Assembly: GCF_000359125.1 (NCBI RefSeq)
Contig: NZ_CAAF010000056.1
Coordinates: forward strand, 78,820-142,819
DNA: 64,000 nucleotides
Direction: 5' to 3'
Source of the DNA: Mesorhizobium sp. STM 4661
GTDB lineage: Bacteria; Pseudomonadota; Alphaproteobacteria; Rhizobiales; Rhizobiaceae
Positions 45,623 to 55,034 of the stretch are shown here, in pieces. The position numbers were made by a program, and so were the translations under genes. The notes beneath the pieces are model-generated. The model was given only the letters and a program-made list of their open reading frames with translations. It made no database searches and had not been told where the DNA came from. Each line of letters begins with the position of its first letter. The stretch's first letter is position 1.

Positions 45623-46535
45623 GGGCTGCTTCCCCGGTCATCGCCTTGGCCAGGACGCGGGCGAAACGGGTGGCGGAGGGAAGCGCGCCGAACATCAGGA
45701 CGGCGGGAAGACGCATGATCGAGCGGTTGCGCACGAAGGGCATGGCGTTCCAGACCGGGCTTTCGGTCAGCGTGCCACCGGCGCCCTCGGGCAAGGGTTC
45801 GAGATAGGCGAGGCGTGCTTCGCTGGATGTCGCCAGTCCGTCGATGCCGACGGTCGAAAAACCCCAGTAATTGGTCTCGCCCGTCCAGGCGTTGCGCAGC
45901 CCGATGCGATCGAACACCTCCTGAAACAGGCTCTTCCTGCCATAGACGCGCACATTGCGCGGATCCATGAAGTTGACGACGTAGACGGGCCGCGCCGAAA
46001 GCGGCACCAATTCCTGGCGAACCCCCAGGAGGGACGCATCCGTCGCCGCGATCAGCGCCTCGCCCTCCGCCTCCTTGCCGACAAGCCGGGCGAGCTGGCG
46101 CGTCGCCTCGATGGCGCGTCGATAAGGCTGCCCGTCCTCGGTGTAGATGCCGATCGTCGTCACCGGCGCGACCCGCTCGAGCAGGGGCTTGATGCCGTCG
46201 AGATACGGAATGGCAAGGATGATGTCGGGTCTGAGCTGCTGCAGGAATTCGAGATTGGGTTCGAGCAGCGTGCCGACATCGGCGACCTCCGCCGGCAGCG
46301 GCGGCTCGACCACCCATTTTTCCCATCCCTCGCGGTCGGCGATCGCAACCGGCCTCACGCCAAGCATGAGCAAGGTCTCGGCCAGTCCATCATCGAGGCA
46401 GACGATACGCAATGGCCGCGCCGCTGCAGAGACGGGCTGGATGCCCGCGATCGGCAGGACGAAAAGGCCGAGCGCAACGCGCCGATTGATCCAGCCGCGC
46501 CGGCGCGCGGGCGCCTGAACCCTCTCATAGGTCAT
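45615..46535 (-). CDS. fhuD: iron-siderophore ABC transporter substrate-binding protein
   Basis: A 306-residue FhuD-type periplasmic binding protein. The twin-arginine-like start (APARRRGWINRRVALGLF, then a hydrophobic VLPIAGIQPVSAAA) suggests export. RIVCLDDGLAETLLMLGVRP and DVGTLLEPNLEFLQQLRPDI then ILAIPY are typical class III binding-protein segments. ATG 46535 begins the signal peptide; a longer open frame reaches 46685 but lies over the operator. First gene of fhuD-fhuB-esterase, divergent from the receptor gene. Confidence 0.88.
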   Translation of the reverse strand: MTYERVQAPARRRGWINRRVALGLFVLPIAGIQPVSAAARPLRIVCLDDGLAETLLMLGVRPVAIADREGWEKWVVEPPLPAEVADVGTLLEPNLEFLQQLRPDIILAIPYLDGIKPLLERVAPVTTIGIYTEDGQPYRRAIEATRQLARLVGKEAEGEALIAATDASLLGVRQELVPLSARPVYVVNFMDPRNVRVYGRKSLFQEVFDRIGLRNAWTGETNYWGFSTVGIDGLATSSEARLAYLEPLPEGAGGTLTESPVWNAMPFVRNRSIMRLPAVLMFGALPSATRFARVLAKAMTGEAAHG

Positions 46536-46654
46536 CAACGGGCAGTGCCGCCCGTGACGGTCGCAGAGCCACGATTGTCGGGCACGATACTGGTTCTCCC
46601 TTCTGCGTTGCGATTTTCGAAAACCGTCGCCGATGCCCGGTTGACTATGAAACA

Positions 46655-46669
46655 TGACTTTAATAGTCA
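46655..46669. promoter_or_regulatory. RirA-type iron-responsive operator
   Basis: TGACTTTAATAGTCA is TGA-N9-TCA with full dyad symmetry, the iron-responsive operator bound by RirA in rhizobia. It overlaps a larger inverted repeat GTTGACTAT (46640-46648) / ATAGTCAAC (46663-46671). Placed between fhuD (46535, minus) and the receptor gene (46751, plus), it can repress both in iron-replete cells. Confidence 0.7.
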
Positions 46670-46750
46670 ACATTGAAGATGACAAGATTAGTCAAGAATT
46701 TTCAGCGACGGCTGCGGACGCCGCGCATAGCAGCGATGAGGGGTAGCAAG

Positions 46751-48892
46751 ATGGAATCAGGCGCGTATCCGACGGCGAGCGGACGGAGAAGGTTGAGGCT
46801 CCTGCTGGCGGCGACATGCGTTTCGGCCCTGGGCTGCGCTCAGGCCGTCGCCCAGGAGAACGCGGTCGAGCTCAACCCGATCAATATCGAGGGACAGGTC
46901 GACAGCCCCATCGGCCCCGATGAAGGCTATGTCGCCAAGAACACCACCACCGGTTCGAAGACCGACACGCCGCTGAAGGAAATTCCGCAGTCGGTGTCGG
47001 TGGTGACCCGCAAGCAGCTCGACGACCGCCAGCCGGCGCAACTTGAGGATACGCTGTCCTATCTGGCCGGTGTGACCGCCTCGCCCTGGGGCGTCGACAA
47101 CCGCTTCGACCAGTGCCTGATCCGCGGTTTCGACCTCTGCACATATGTGATCTACCGTGACGGGCTGCCGCAGAAGGCGATCGACTTCTCGGGCTTCAAA
47201 ATCGAGCCCTACGGGCTGGAGCGCGTCGAGGTGCTGAAGGGACCGTCCTCGGTGCTCTATGGCGAGAACGAGGCCGGCGGCATGATCAATGCCATCAGCA
47301 AGCGGCCGACGGATACGCCGATCTATGACGGCTACCTCAGCTATGGCAGCTTCAATACGGTCGAAGCCGGGCTCGATGTCGGCGGCCCAATCGACGATGC
47401 CGGCGTATGGTCCTACCGCCTGACCGGCCTGGTTCGCAACGGCGACATCGAAACCGACTATTCCCGCAACGACCGCATCTTCGTCGCGCCGGCGCTCAAA
47501 TGGCAGCCGGACGCGCAAACCTCGCTCACCATCCTGGCCAACTACCAGTGGGACAGGCTGGCGCCGAACGCCTTTCTTCCGGTGGCCGGCGAACAATATC
47601 CGGCGGCGTATGGCAAGCTGCCGCGGAATTTTTTCACCGGCTCACCCGACTTCGACCGTTACGACGCCAACCATGGCTCGATCGGCTACCAGTTCAGCCA
47701 TGAATTCGATGACAATTGGACGGTGCGGCAGAATTTACGCTACTCCAGGCAGGATACCGACTACCGGCAGCTATACTACAGCGGCATGGTCGACGATCGC
47801 ACGATGGCGCGCACCGCGTTCACCGTGGACGAGACCGCGACCATCTTCAGTGTCGACAATCAGGCCGAGTACGACCAGACTTTCGGCGCGGTGCAGAACA
47901 AGCTTCTCGTCGGCCTCGACTACAATCGCTTCTCGGTCGACGGGCAAAACCGTTACGGGGCGGGTCCGGACCTGGACATCCTGAACCCCGACTACTCCCA
48001 GCCGATCGCCATTCCCCCCATCTGGGTCGATCGCACCCAGACGATCGGCCAGATCGGCCTCTATGCCCAGAATCAATCCAAGATCGCCGACCACTGGCTG
48101 CTGACTCTCGGCGGCCGCCAGTCCTGGATCGACAACACTAATGAGGACCGACTCGACAGTGCGGGCAGCTACAAACAGACGGACCATGCCTTCACCGGCA
48201 ATGTCGGCATCGGCTATCTCTTCGACAATGGCCTGACGCCTTATGCCAGCTATGCCGAGTCCTTCACCACCAATATCGGCCAGAGCCAGTCTGGAGCCGC
48301 GTTCCAGCCTTCGTCGGGAAAGCAATATGAGGTTGGCGTGAAATACGAGCCGACCTTTTTCCCCGGATTCATCACCGCTTCGCTGTTCGACCTGCGCAAG
48401 ACCAACATCGTCACCTACGCCGGCGGGCCCTTCCAGATACAGACTGGTGAGGTACGCCATCGCGGCCTGGAGATCGAGGCCAATGCCGATCTCGCTTCCG
48501 GCCTGAGCATGACCGCTGCCTACACCTATCTCGACGCCGAGATAGTCAGGGACGATCCCTTGGTCATCGGCAACCGCCCGTCGCTGGTGCCGGAACATCA
48601 GGCCTCGCTGTGGGCCAACTACGAGGTCGGCCACGGCATGCTGGAAGGCTTGAGCGTCGGCGCCGGCGTGCGCTACATCGGCGCAAGCTTCGGCGACAAC
48701 GCGAACACCGTGAACGTGCCCGCCTATACGCTGGTCGACGCGGCGCTGCGCTACAAGAAGAACGGCTGGCAGGCCGCGCTCAATGTCTCCAACCTGTTCG
48801 ACAAGACCTATTATTCGACCTGCTATCCCGGTTCCGGCTGCATCTATGGCGAAGGGCGCGTCATCAAGGGCAGCCTCAGCATGAAGTTCTAG
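46751..48892 (+). CDS. TonB-dependent siderophore receptor (FhuA family)
   Basis: A 713-residue outer-membrane receptor. Signal peptide RRRLRLLLAATCVSALGCAQ then AVAQ; plug domain with TDTPLKEIPQSVSVVTRKQL (TonB box region and plug start), RGFDLCTYVIYRDGLP and LKGPSSVLYGENEAGGMINA; a 22-strand barrel ending in RVIKGSLSMKF with terminal Phe. ATG 46751 (GAGGGG 8 nt upstream) is chosen over in-frame starts back to 46673, which lie over the operator. It likely imports a hydroxamate ferri-siderophore, judged from its pairing with FhuB/FhuD; the exact ligand is unknown. Confidence 0.92.
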   Translation: MESGAYPTASGRRRLRLLLAATCVSALGCAQAVAQENAVELNPINIEGQVDSPIGPDEGYVAKNTTTGSKTDTPLKEIPQSVSVVTRKQLDDRQPAQLEDTLSYLAGVTASPWGVDNRFDQCLIRGFDLCTYVIYRDGLPQKAIDFSGFKIEPYGLERVEVLKGPSSVLYGENEAGGMINAISKRPTDTPIYDGYLSYGSFNTVEAGLDVGGPIDDAGVWSYRLTGLVRNGDIETDYSRNDRIFVAPALKWQPDAQTSLTILANYQWDRLAPNAFLPVAGEQYPAAYGKLPRNFFTGSPDFDRYDANHGSIGYQFSHEFDDNWTVRQNLRYSRQDTDYRQLYYSGMVDDRTMARTAFTVDETATIFSVDNQAEYDQTFGAVQNKLLVGLDYNRFSVDGQNRYGAGPDLDILNPDYSQPIAIPPIWVDRTQTIGQIGLYAQNQSKIADHWLLTLGGRQSWIDNTNEDRLDSAGSYKQTDHAFTGNVGIGYLFDNGLTPYASYAESFTTNIGQSQSGAAFQPSSGKQYEVGVKYEPTFFPGFITASLFDLRKTNIVTYAGGPFQIQTGEVRHRGLEIEANADLASGLSMTAAYTYLDAEIVRDDPLVIGNRPSLVPEHQASLWANYEVGHGMLEGLSVGAGVRYIGASFGDNANTVNVPAYTLVDAALRYKKNGWQAALNVSNLFDKTYYSTCYPGSGCIYGEGRVIKGSLSMKF

Positions 48893-48908
48893 ACGCAATC
48901 CAGCTCCA

Positions 48909-48949
48909 GAGCGGCGGACCTCGATTCGTACCGCCGCTCCAGCTTTTTG
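48909..48949 (+). terminator. intrinsic terminator of the siderophore receptor gene
   Basis: GAGCGGCGG (48909-48917) and CCGCCGCTC (48931-48939) form a 9-bp GC-rich stem 17 bp after the receptor stop, followed by CAGCTTTTTG with a run of five T. Confidence 0.75.
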
Positions 48950-49230
48950 TCCGGGCATCGGATTTCCCCAAACCGGCACCCACTTTTGGGTCTGACGGTT
49001 TGGCATCATTTTTTCTCCACGAATGCACTGCATTCTGAATGCAGCTCAGACTGGCGATTTCAGTGAGACAAGTCGCCTGGAGCAACGGGACAATTGAGGC
49101 ACAGATCCAAGAAAACGGTGGCAAGCCGCCGCCAGAAGGTGTTGAAGACCGTGCCGGTCGCATTCAGCGCGGCGCGACCCGGTTGCGCTCGGCGAGGCTT
49201 GATGATTTGTTGCCACCATATGGAGAGCGA

Positions 49231-49575
49231 ATGATGCGAGAGCCTGCCGGTCAAGATGAATATGGGTCGACCAACCCCTTCGACCCGGATGAGTTTTCGA
49301 CGTTGAACACGATGGGGCCAGCCGTGGGCAGCAACGACTTCGAGAAATACGCTGTCGCCGTCATCATCGTGTTCGGCGCCCTCATCATCGGCGGGCTGAT
49401 GGCCGCGGCGATGACCTTCGGTCACCGCAACGGCTTCCTTTTCGCGCTTGGCGGCGCAACGTCCGCTTGGATATCCGGCAACGCGCTGCTGCTCGACCGG
49501 CCCCGCATCTACGCCCTGTTCGTTGGCATTGCGGCGCTGATGCTGGTGGCGTCCACCCTGACGCTGGTCCTCTGA
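49231..49575 (+). CDS. small membrane protein
   Basis: A 114-residue protein: 45 hydrophilic residues, then three hydrophobic segments, KYAVAVIIVFGALIIGGLMA, NGFLFALGGATSAWISGNAL and YALFVGIAALMLVASTLTLV. ATG 49231 has GGAGAG 5 nt upstream; the frame is open to 49039 but without a ribosome site. Function unknown. It is convergent with gamma-glutamyltransferase, 16 bp between the ends. Confidence 0.6.
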   Translation: MMREPAGQDEYGSTNPFDPDEFSTLNTMGPAVGSNDFEKYAVAVIIVFGALIIGGLMAAAMTFGHRNGFLFALGGATSAWISGNALLLDRPRIYALFVGIAALMLVASTLTLVL

Positions 49576-49591
49576 TTCGACTGAAGGAAAT

Positions 49592-51331
49592 TCAGTAGCC
49601 TATGGCCTCGCCGGATGCGGCGCGGCTGTCGATGGAGCCGTTGTAGCGGGCGCCGCCGCCCTTTTCGATTTCCGCCAAGCTCTTGCCGCCGACCAGGATG
49701 CCGGCCGCCTGGCCCCAGGTCGCCTCGCTGAGATCGAGATGGTAGCCCATGCCGACAAGCAATCTTTCGGTATCCGGCGACAGGCCAAAGGGTTCGATAT
49801 AGACCGTGTCGGGCAGCCATTGATGGTGGATACGCGGCGCGTCGATGGCTTCCTGGATGTTCATGCCGTGGTCGACGACATTGACGATAGCCTCCAGCGT
49901 GATTGTGATAATGCGCGATCCGCCCGGGCTGCCGATGACCATGAACGGCTTGCCGTCCTTGGCGACCACAGTCGGGCTCATCGATGACAGCGGCGTCTTC
50001 CTGGGCTGGATGGCGTTTGCCTCACCCTGGACGAGGCCGTAGAGGTTGGGCACGCCGGGCTTCTGGGTGAAATCGTCCATCTCGTTGTTGAGCAGGATGC
50101 CGGTGCCGTCGGCGACGACGCCGGCGCCGAAGGAGCCGTTCAGCGTGTAGGTGACCGCCACCGCGTTGCCGTCATTGTCGATGATCGAATAGTGTGTGGT
50201 CTCCTTGCTCTCGCCAAAGCCCTTCGGCATCAGATCCTGCGAAACGCCGGCCCGGAACGGATCGATCTTGTCGCGGATGTCCTTCGCGTAGTTCTTGTCC
50301 AGCAGCTTTGAGACCGGATTGTCGACGAAGTCGGGATCGCCGAGCGCAGAATTCCTGTCGACATAGGCATGGCGCATCGCCTCGACCATTACATGGACGG
50401 TCTCGGCGGAGCCGGCGCCGAGATAGGAGAGAGGATAGCCTTCCAGCACGTTGAGGATCTCGCAGATGATGACGCCGCCGGAACTCGGCGGCGGCGAGGA
50501 GACGATCTCATAGCCGCGATAGTTGCAGGTCACCGGCTTGAGTTCGCGCACCGCATATTGCTCGAAGTCGGCCTTGGCCAGGATGCCGCCCTTTGCGCCG
50601 CTCGCCTTGACGATGGCGTCGGCGATTGAGCCCTTGTAGAAGGCATCCGCCCCCTGCTCCGAAACGGCTGAGAGCGAGGCGGCAAGGTCAGGCTGGATGA
50701 GCCTTTCGCCCATGGCATAGGGCTTGCCGTCCGGCTTCAGGAAAATCGCGGCCGCCGCCGGATCCTTCGCCAATCGTTCGGCGCCGCCCTGGAACGAGGC
50801 CGCATCGCCCTGCTCCAACACGAACCCGTCCTTGGCAAACCGAATAGCCGGCGCCATCAAATCCTGCCGCGACTGCGTGCCGTATTTTTCGCGCGCCATT
50901 TCAAAGCCGGCGACAGAACCCGGCACGCCGACCGCCAGATAGCCATCCAGGCTGGCGCCCTTCACCGGCTTGCCGTCCTTGTCGAGATACATGGTCTTGG
51001 TCGCCGCCAGCGGCGCGCGCTCACGAAAATCGAGGAAGGTCGAGCGGCCGTCCTTGAAGCGAATGGTCATAAAGCCGCCGCCGCCGATATTGCCGGCGGT
51101 CGGGTAGACGACGGCCAGCGCGTAGCCGACGGCGACTGCCGCATCCACCGCATTGCCGCCCTTTTTCAGCACGTCGACGCCGACTTCCGACGCCAGATGC
51201 TGGCCCGTCACCACCATGCCGTGCTCTCCCTTGGCCGGCTGCGGCGAGGCGGCGAAAGCGGCCAGGGGCAGCGTAAAGGCAAGGCTGAAGGAGAGACTGA
51301 CGGCGATCAACGGCCGGCGGGTGAGATGCAT
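49592..51331 (-). CDS. ggt: gamma-glutamyltransferase
   Basis: A 579-residue periplasmic Ntn-hydrolase that splits glutathione and gamma-glutamyl compounds. Signal peptide IAVSLSFSLAFTLPLAAFAA; substrate-binding DFRERAPLAA; autoprocessing site SKETTHYSIIDNDGNAVA with the nucleophilic Thr; and GIGGSPGG-type loop VIGSPGGSRIIT. ATG 51331 follows GGAG at 8 nt and starts MHLTRRPLI; an upstream extension to 51394 is less likely. Length is normal for the precursor. Confidence 0.93.
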   Translation of the reverse strand: MHLTRRPLIAVSLSFSLAFTLPLAAFAASPQPAKGEHGMVVTGQHLASEVGVDVLKKGGNAVDAAVAVGYALAVVYPTAGNIGGGGFMTIRFKDGRSTFLDFRERAPLAATKTMYLDKDGKPVKGASLDGYLAVGVPGSVAGFEMAREKYGTQSRQDLMAPAIRFAKDGFVLEQGDAASFQGGAERLAKDPAAAAIFLKPDGKPYAMGERLIQPDLAASLSAVSEQGADAFYKGSIADAIVKASGAKGGILAKADFEQYAVRELKPVTCNYRGYEIVSSPPPSSGGVIICEILNVLEGYPLSYLGAGSAETVHVMVEAMRHAYVDRNSALGDPDFVDNPVSKLLDKNYAKDIRDKIDPFRAGVSQDLMPKGFGESKETTHYSIIDNDGNAVAVTYTLNGSFGAGVVADGTGILLNNEMDDFTQKPGVPNLYGLVQGEANAIQPRKTPLSSMSPTVVAKDGKPFMVIGSPGGSRIITITLEAIVNVVDHGMNIQEAIDAPRIHHQWLPDTVYIEPFGLSPDTERLLVGMGYHLDLSEATWGQAAGILVGGKSLAEIEKGGGARYNGSIDSRAASGEAIGY

Positions 51332-51421
51332 GGCGGTGCTCCGAGGGGTGGACGCCCTAGAAGACCCGGCCGAGGCGATCGAGTCCACTGCCAATCAGAA
51401 GCCCGGCGATCAAATCAGAGT

Positions 51422-52711
51422 TCACACAATGCCGCCGCCGCCGCTGGCGACCGCCGGCCGCTCCGCCGCGACCTTGGCCCGGTAGCCGGCCGCGCGGTAG
51501 GCGGCGACCGGATCGATGGCGCCGCCGGTCTTCAGCCGCGCCATGGCGAGGATCGGCTCGACATCGGTGCGGTAGGCAGCCTTCAGCGTCTGCGTCGCCA
51601 TCAGCGCGTCATTGGCGTCCTGGAAGCCTGCGAGCGCCTTGCGGTCGACCAGCAGCGCCTGCGCATAGGCGCGCTGCACCTCCACCGCCGACAGCATCAG
51701 GCTCTCGATCGGATCGGTGACGTTGTGGCTCTGGTCGAGCATATACGCGGGATCGAAGCCCTTTGCACCCGAAAGCTCGGCATCGACCAGTTCGTTGAAG
51801 ACCAGGAACAGCCGGTAGGGATCGATCGAACCGGCATCGAGATCGTCATCGCCATATTTCGAATCGTTGAAATGGAAGCCGCCGAGTTTCTTGAACTGGA
51901 TCAGCCGCGACACGATCATCTCGATGTTGACGTTGGGCGCATGATGGCCGAGGTCGACCAGGCAGAACGCCTTGTCGCCGAGTTCCTGGACGATCATGTA
52001 GTTGGTGCCCCAGTCCTGCACGACCGTCGAATAGAAAGCCGGCTCGTACATCTTGTGCTCGGTGAAGAGTTTCCAGTCGTCAGGCAGTCCGGCGTAGACC
52101 TCCTTCATGGCATCGAGATAGCGCTCGAACGCCTTGGCGAAATTGACCTGGCCGGGGAAATTCGAGCCGTCGCCTATCCACACCGTCAACGCCTTGGACC
52201 CCAGCGTCCTGCCGATCTCGATGCATTCGAGATTGTGCTCGACCGCCTGGCGGCGCGTTGAGGCATCGGCATGCGACAGCGAGCCGAATTTGTAGGAGAG
52301 CTTCTGGTCCCTGGCGTCGGAGAAGGTGTTGGAGTTCATGGCGTCGAAGCCGAGACCAAAGCGGGAAGCCGCCTGCTTCAGCCGGTTTGGATCGGCCTTG
52401 TCCCAGGGTATGTGCAGCGAGACCGTCGGTGTCGCCTGCGTCAATTGCTGGATGACGGCGCAGTCCTCGATCTTGTCGAAGATATCACGCGGCTCGCCGG
52501 CGCCGGGAAAGCGGGCAAAGCGGGTGCCGCCCGTGCCGACGCCCCAAGACGGGATTGCGACCGCGAATTTCTCGACCTTGTCACGGATGGCGTCGATGGC
52601 GATGTCGCGGCGGTCAAGCCGCTCGCCGAGCGATTGATAGTCGCGCTCAAGGTCTGCCCTGCGCGCGGCATTGTCTTTCTCGACGACATCGGCGGAGATG
52701 ATATGTTCCAT
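51422..52711 (-). CDS. rhaI: L-rhamnose isomerase
   Basis: A 429-residue xylose-isomerase-fold enzyme of the Pseudomonas stutzeri/rhizobial type converting L-rhamnose to L-rhamnulose. It shows IPSWGVGTGGTRFARFPG, FTEHKMYEP (metal Glu), VDLGHHAPNVNIE and GGFHFNDSKYGDDDLDAG (metal Asp/His). ATG 52711 is chosen by its match to the family start MEHIISADVVEKDNAARR. It follows rhaD by 11 bp in the same transcript (rhaD-rhaI), as known in Rhizobium leguminosarum. Confidence 0.93.
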   Translation of the reverse strand: MEHIISADVVEKDNAARRADLERDYQSLGERLDRRDIAIDAIRDKVEKFAVAIPSWGVGTGGTRFARFPGAGEPRDIFDKIEDCAVIQQLTQATPTVSLHIPWDKADPNRLKQAASRFGLGFDAMNSNTFSDARDQKLSYKFGSLSHADASTRRQAVEHNLECIEIGRTLGSKALTVWIGDGSNFPGQVNFAKAFERYLDAMKEVYAGLPDDWKLFTEHKMYEPAFYSTVVQDWGTNYMIVQELGDKAFCLVDLGHHAPNVNIEMIVSRLIQFKKLGGFHFNDSKYGDDDLDAGSIDPYRLFLVFNELVDAELSGAKGFDPAYMLDQSHNVTDPIESLMLSAVEVQRAYAQALLVDRKALAGFQDANDALMATQTLKAAYRTDVEPILAMARLKTGGAIDPVAAYRAAGYRAKVAAERPAVASGGGGIV

Positions 52712-52722
52712 GGCCGCCCCGC

Positions 52723-54825
52723 TCAACGCGTGAACGACTGGGCGTTGCCCGCGTCGACATTGATGATGTTGCCGGTCGACTTGGCCGACATGTCGGAGGC
52801 GAAGAAATAGATCGCCTCGGCGATGTCCTCGGGGAATACCGAGCGCTTCAGCATCGAACGCGAGCGGTAGTGCTCCTCGAGGTCGTCGGTCGACATCTTG
52901 TAGGCGGCAGCGCGCTGTTCCTTCCATTCGCCGGTCCAGATCTTGGAGCCGCGCAGCACGGCGTCGGGATTGACGACATTGACCCTGATCCGCGCTTCCG
53001 CGCCTTCCAGCGCCAGGCACCGCGCCAGATGAATCTCGGCGGCCTTGGCCGTGCAATAGGCGGCGGCGTTGGGCGAGGCGGCAAGGCCATTCTTGGAGGC
53101 GACGAAGACGACGTTGCCGCCGATCTTCTGCGCGCGGAACAGCCGGAAGGCTTCGCGCGACACCAGGAAATAGCCGGTGGACAGGATGTCCATGTTCTTG
53201 TTCCACAGCGCCAGCGTCGTCTCCTCGATCGGCGCCGCGGACGCCAGGCCGGCATTGGAGACCAGAATGTCGATGCCGCCGAACTCGACCGAAGTCTCGG
53301 CAAAGCCCGAGATGACCTGGTCCTCTGATGTGACGTTGATCAGCACCGGCCGCACGAAATCCTTGCCATAGGCCTTGGCCAGCTCGTCATTGGCGCTGGC
53401 GAGAGCTGCCTCGTCGATGTCGGCCAGCACGACGCAGGCGCCTTCGCGCAAAAGCCGATTGGCGGTTGCCCGGCCGATGCCGCCGGCGCCGCCGGTGACC
53501 AGCGCGATCTGGCCGGCCAGCGCCTTCGGCTTCGGCAGGCGCTGCAGCTTTGCCTCCTCGAGCAGCCAGTATTCGATGTCGAAGGCCTCCTGATCGGAGA
53601 GGCCGACATAGGACGAGACGGTCGAGGCGCCGCGCATGACATTGATGGCGTTGACGTAGAACTCGCCCGATATGCGCGCCGTCGCCTTGTCACCGGCAAA
53701 GGTGAACATGCCGACGCCGGGCATCAGGTAGACCACGGCATTCGGATCGCGCACGGGTGGCGAATCCGCATGCTTGCACTTGTCATAATAGGCCTGATAG
53801 CCGACACGATAGGCGGCGACATCATCGGCAAGACGCGCGATGACAGCATCGACATCGGGATTGGCCGGATCGAACTCGATGACCAACGGCCGGATCTTGG
53901 TGCGCAGGAAATGATCCGGGCAGGAGGTGCCAAGTGCAGCCAGCGGCCGCAGATCCCTGGAATTGACGAATTCGAGCACGGCGGGCGAATCGTCGAAGTG
54001 GCCGAGCTTGTGGCTCTTTTCAGAGATCAGGCCGCGGATCCTCGGCATCAGCTTCGCGGCGACAGTGCGACGCGCCTCAGCATCGAGCGACTTGACGACT
54101 TCGCCGCCGAAGATCGCCACGCCTTCGGAGCGGCGCTCGAACCACGCAATCGCCTGGTTGATCACCGAGATCGTCGTCTCATAGCATTCCTTTGGCGTTT
54201 CGCCCCAGGTGAACAGGCCGTGGCTTGCCAGCACGACACCCTTGGCCCCGGGGTTTTTGAGGCAGAATTTCTCCAGCCACAGGCCGAGCTCGAAACCAGG
54301 CCGCTTCCACGGCAGCCAGCCGATGGCGTCGCCGAAGATCTCCCTGGTCAGCGCCTTGGAATCCTTTGCCGCGGCAATGGCGATGATGGCGTCGGGATGC
54401 ATATGGTCGACGCAAGGTTTTGGCACGAAGGCGTGCAGCGGCGTGTCGATCGAGGCCGCGCGCGGATTGAGGTTGAAGGTGCAGTGGGGCAGATAGCCGA
54501 CCATCTCGTCCTCATGGTCGAGGCCGCGATAGAGGCCCTTCAGCGCGCGTAATTTGTCCATGTAGAGCGTGGCGAAGCCGTCTGTTTTAATCGAGGCGCT
54601 GTCGCCGCCCGAGCCCTTCACCCAGAGCACTTCCACGCTCTCGCCGGTCAGCGGATCCTTCTGCCAGAACTTGGATGAGGTGTTGCCGCCGCCATAATTG
54701 GTTACGCGCTTGTCGGAGCCGAGCACATTGGAGCGATAGACGAGAAGCTCCGGGTCGCTCATCCCCAGGGCTTTCGCGTCATCCCACAGATTGGCGAGGC
54801 GCGTGCCGGAGCGCTTGTCGAGCAT
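52723..54825 (-). CDS. rhaD: bifunctional rhamnulose-1-phosphate aldolase / short-chain dehydrogenase
   Basis: A 700-residue fusion. Residues 1-about 420 are a class II aldolase with GGGNTSSKF, the zinc histidines in DHMHPDAII and VVLASHGLFTWGE. Residues about 440-700 are a short-chain dehydrogenase with VTGGAGGIGRATA, SNAGLASAAP and the YCTAKAAE catalytic Tyr-Lys. It cleaves rhamnulose-1-P to DHAP and lactaldehyde and oxidises the latter. ATG 54825 has GGGAGG 8 nt upstream in a leader (GGGAGGATATTC) repeated before rhaS. First gene of the rhaDI operon. Confidence 0.94.
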   Translation of the reverse strand: MLDKRSGTRLANLWDDAKALGMSDPELLVYRSNVLGSDKRVTNYGGGNTSSKFWQKDPLTGESVEVLWVKGSGGDSASIKTDGFATLYMDKLRALKGLYRGLDHEDEMVGYLPHCTFNLNPRAASIDTPLHAFVPKPCVDHMHPDAIIAIAAAKDSKALTREIFGDAIGWLPWKRPGFELGLWLEKFCLKNPGAKGVVLASHGLFTWGETPKECYETTISVINQAIAWFERRSEGVAIFGGEVVKSLDAEARRTVAAKLMPRIRGLISEKSHKLGHFDDSPAVLEFVNSRDLRPLAALGTSCPDHFLRTKIRPLVIEFDPANPDVDAVIARLADDVAAYRVGYQAYYDKCKHADSPPVRDPNAVVYLMPGVGMFTFAGDKATARISGEFYVNAINVMRGASTVSSYVGLSDQEAFDIEYWLLEEAKLQRLPKPKALAGQIALVTGGAGGIGRATANRLLREGACVVLADIDEAALASANDELAKAYGKDFVRPVLINVTSEDQVISGFAETSVEFGGIDILVSNAGLASAAPIEETTLALWNKNMDILSTGYFLVSREAFRLFRAQKIGGNVVFVASKNGLAASPNAAAYCTAKAAEIHLARCLALEGAEARIRVNVVNPDAVLRGSKIWTGEWKEQRAAAYKMSTDDLEEHYRSRSMLKRSVFPEDIAEAIYFFASDMSAKSTGNIINVDAGNAQSFTR

Positions 54826-54932
54826 TTGAATATCCTCCCGTGAGACGCGCAAACGATGCGGTCGATCGCCACCGCATGGCGGGTCAGCTTTGGCCAAATG
54901 TCCACGGAAGCGCTGGCGTTGTCAATCACAAA

Positions 54933-54989
54933 CGATCAATACCGATCATACTGCACTGCACAATGAAATTATCTGATCGGAAATGATTG
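54933..54989. promoter_or_regulatory. inverted-repeat operator between rhaD and rhaR
   Basis: CGATCAATACCGATCA (54933-54948) and TGATCGGAAATGATTG (54974-54989) are imperfect inverted copies 25 bp apart in the 209-bp divergent intergenic region. This is the arrangement expected for the DeoR-type regulator RhaR controlling both rhaDI and rhaRSTPQUK. Binding is inferred. Confidence 0.6.
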
Positions 54990-55034
54990 ACACTGCGCGT
55001 TTTGGGTGCCTAGATGACTAGGCAGGGAGGAACC

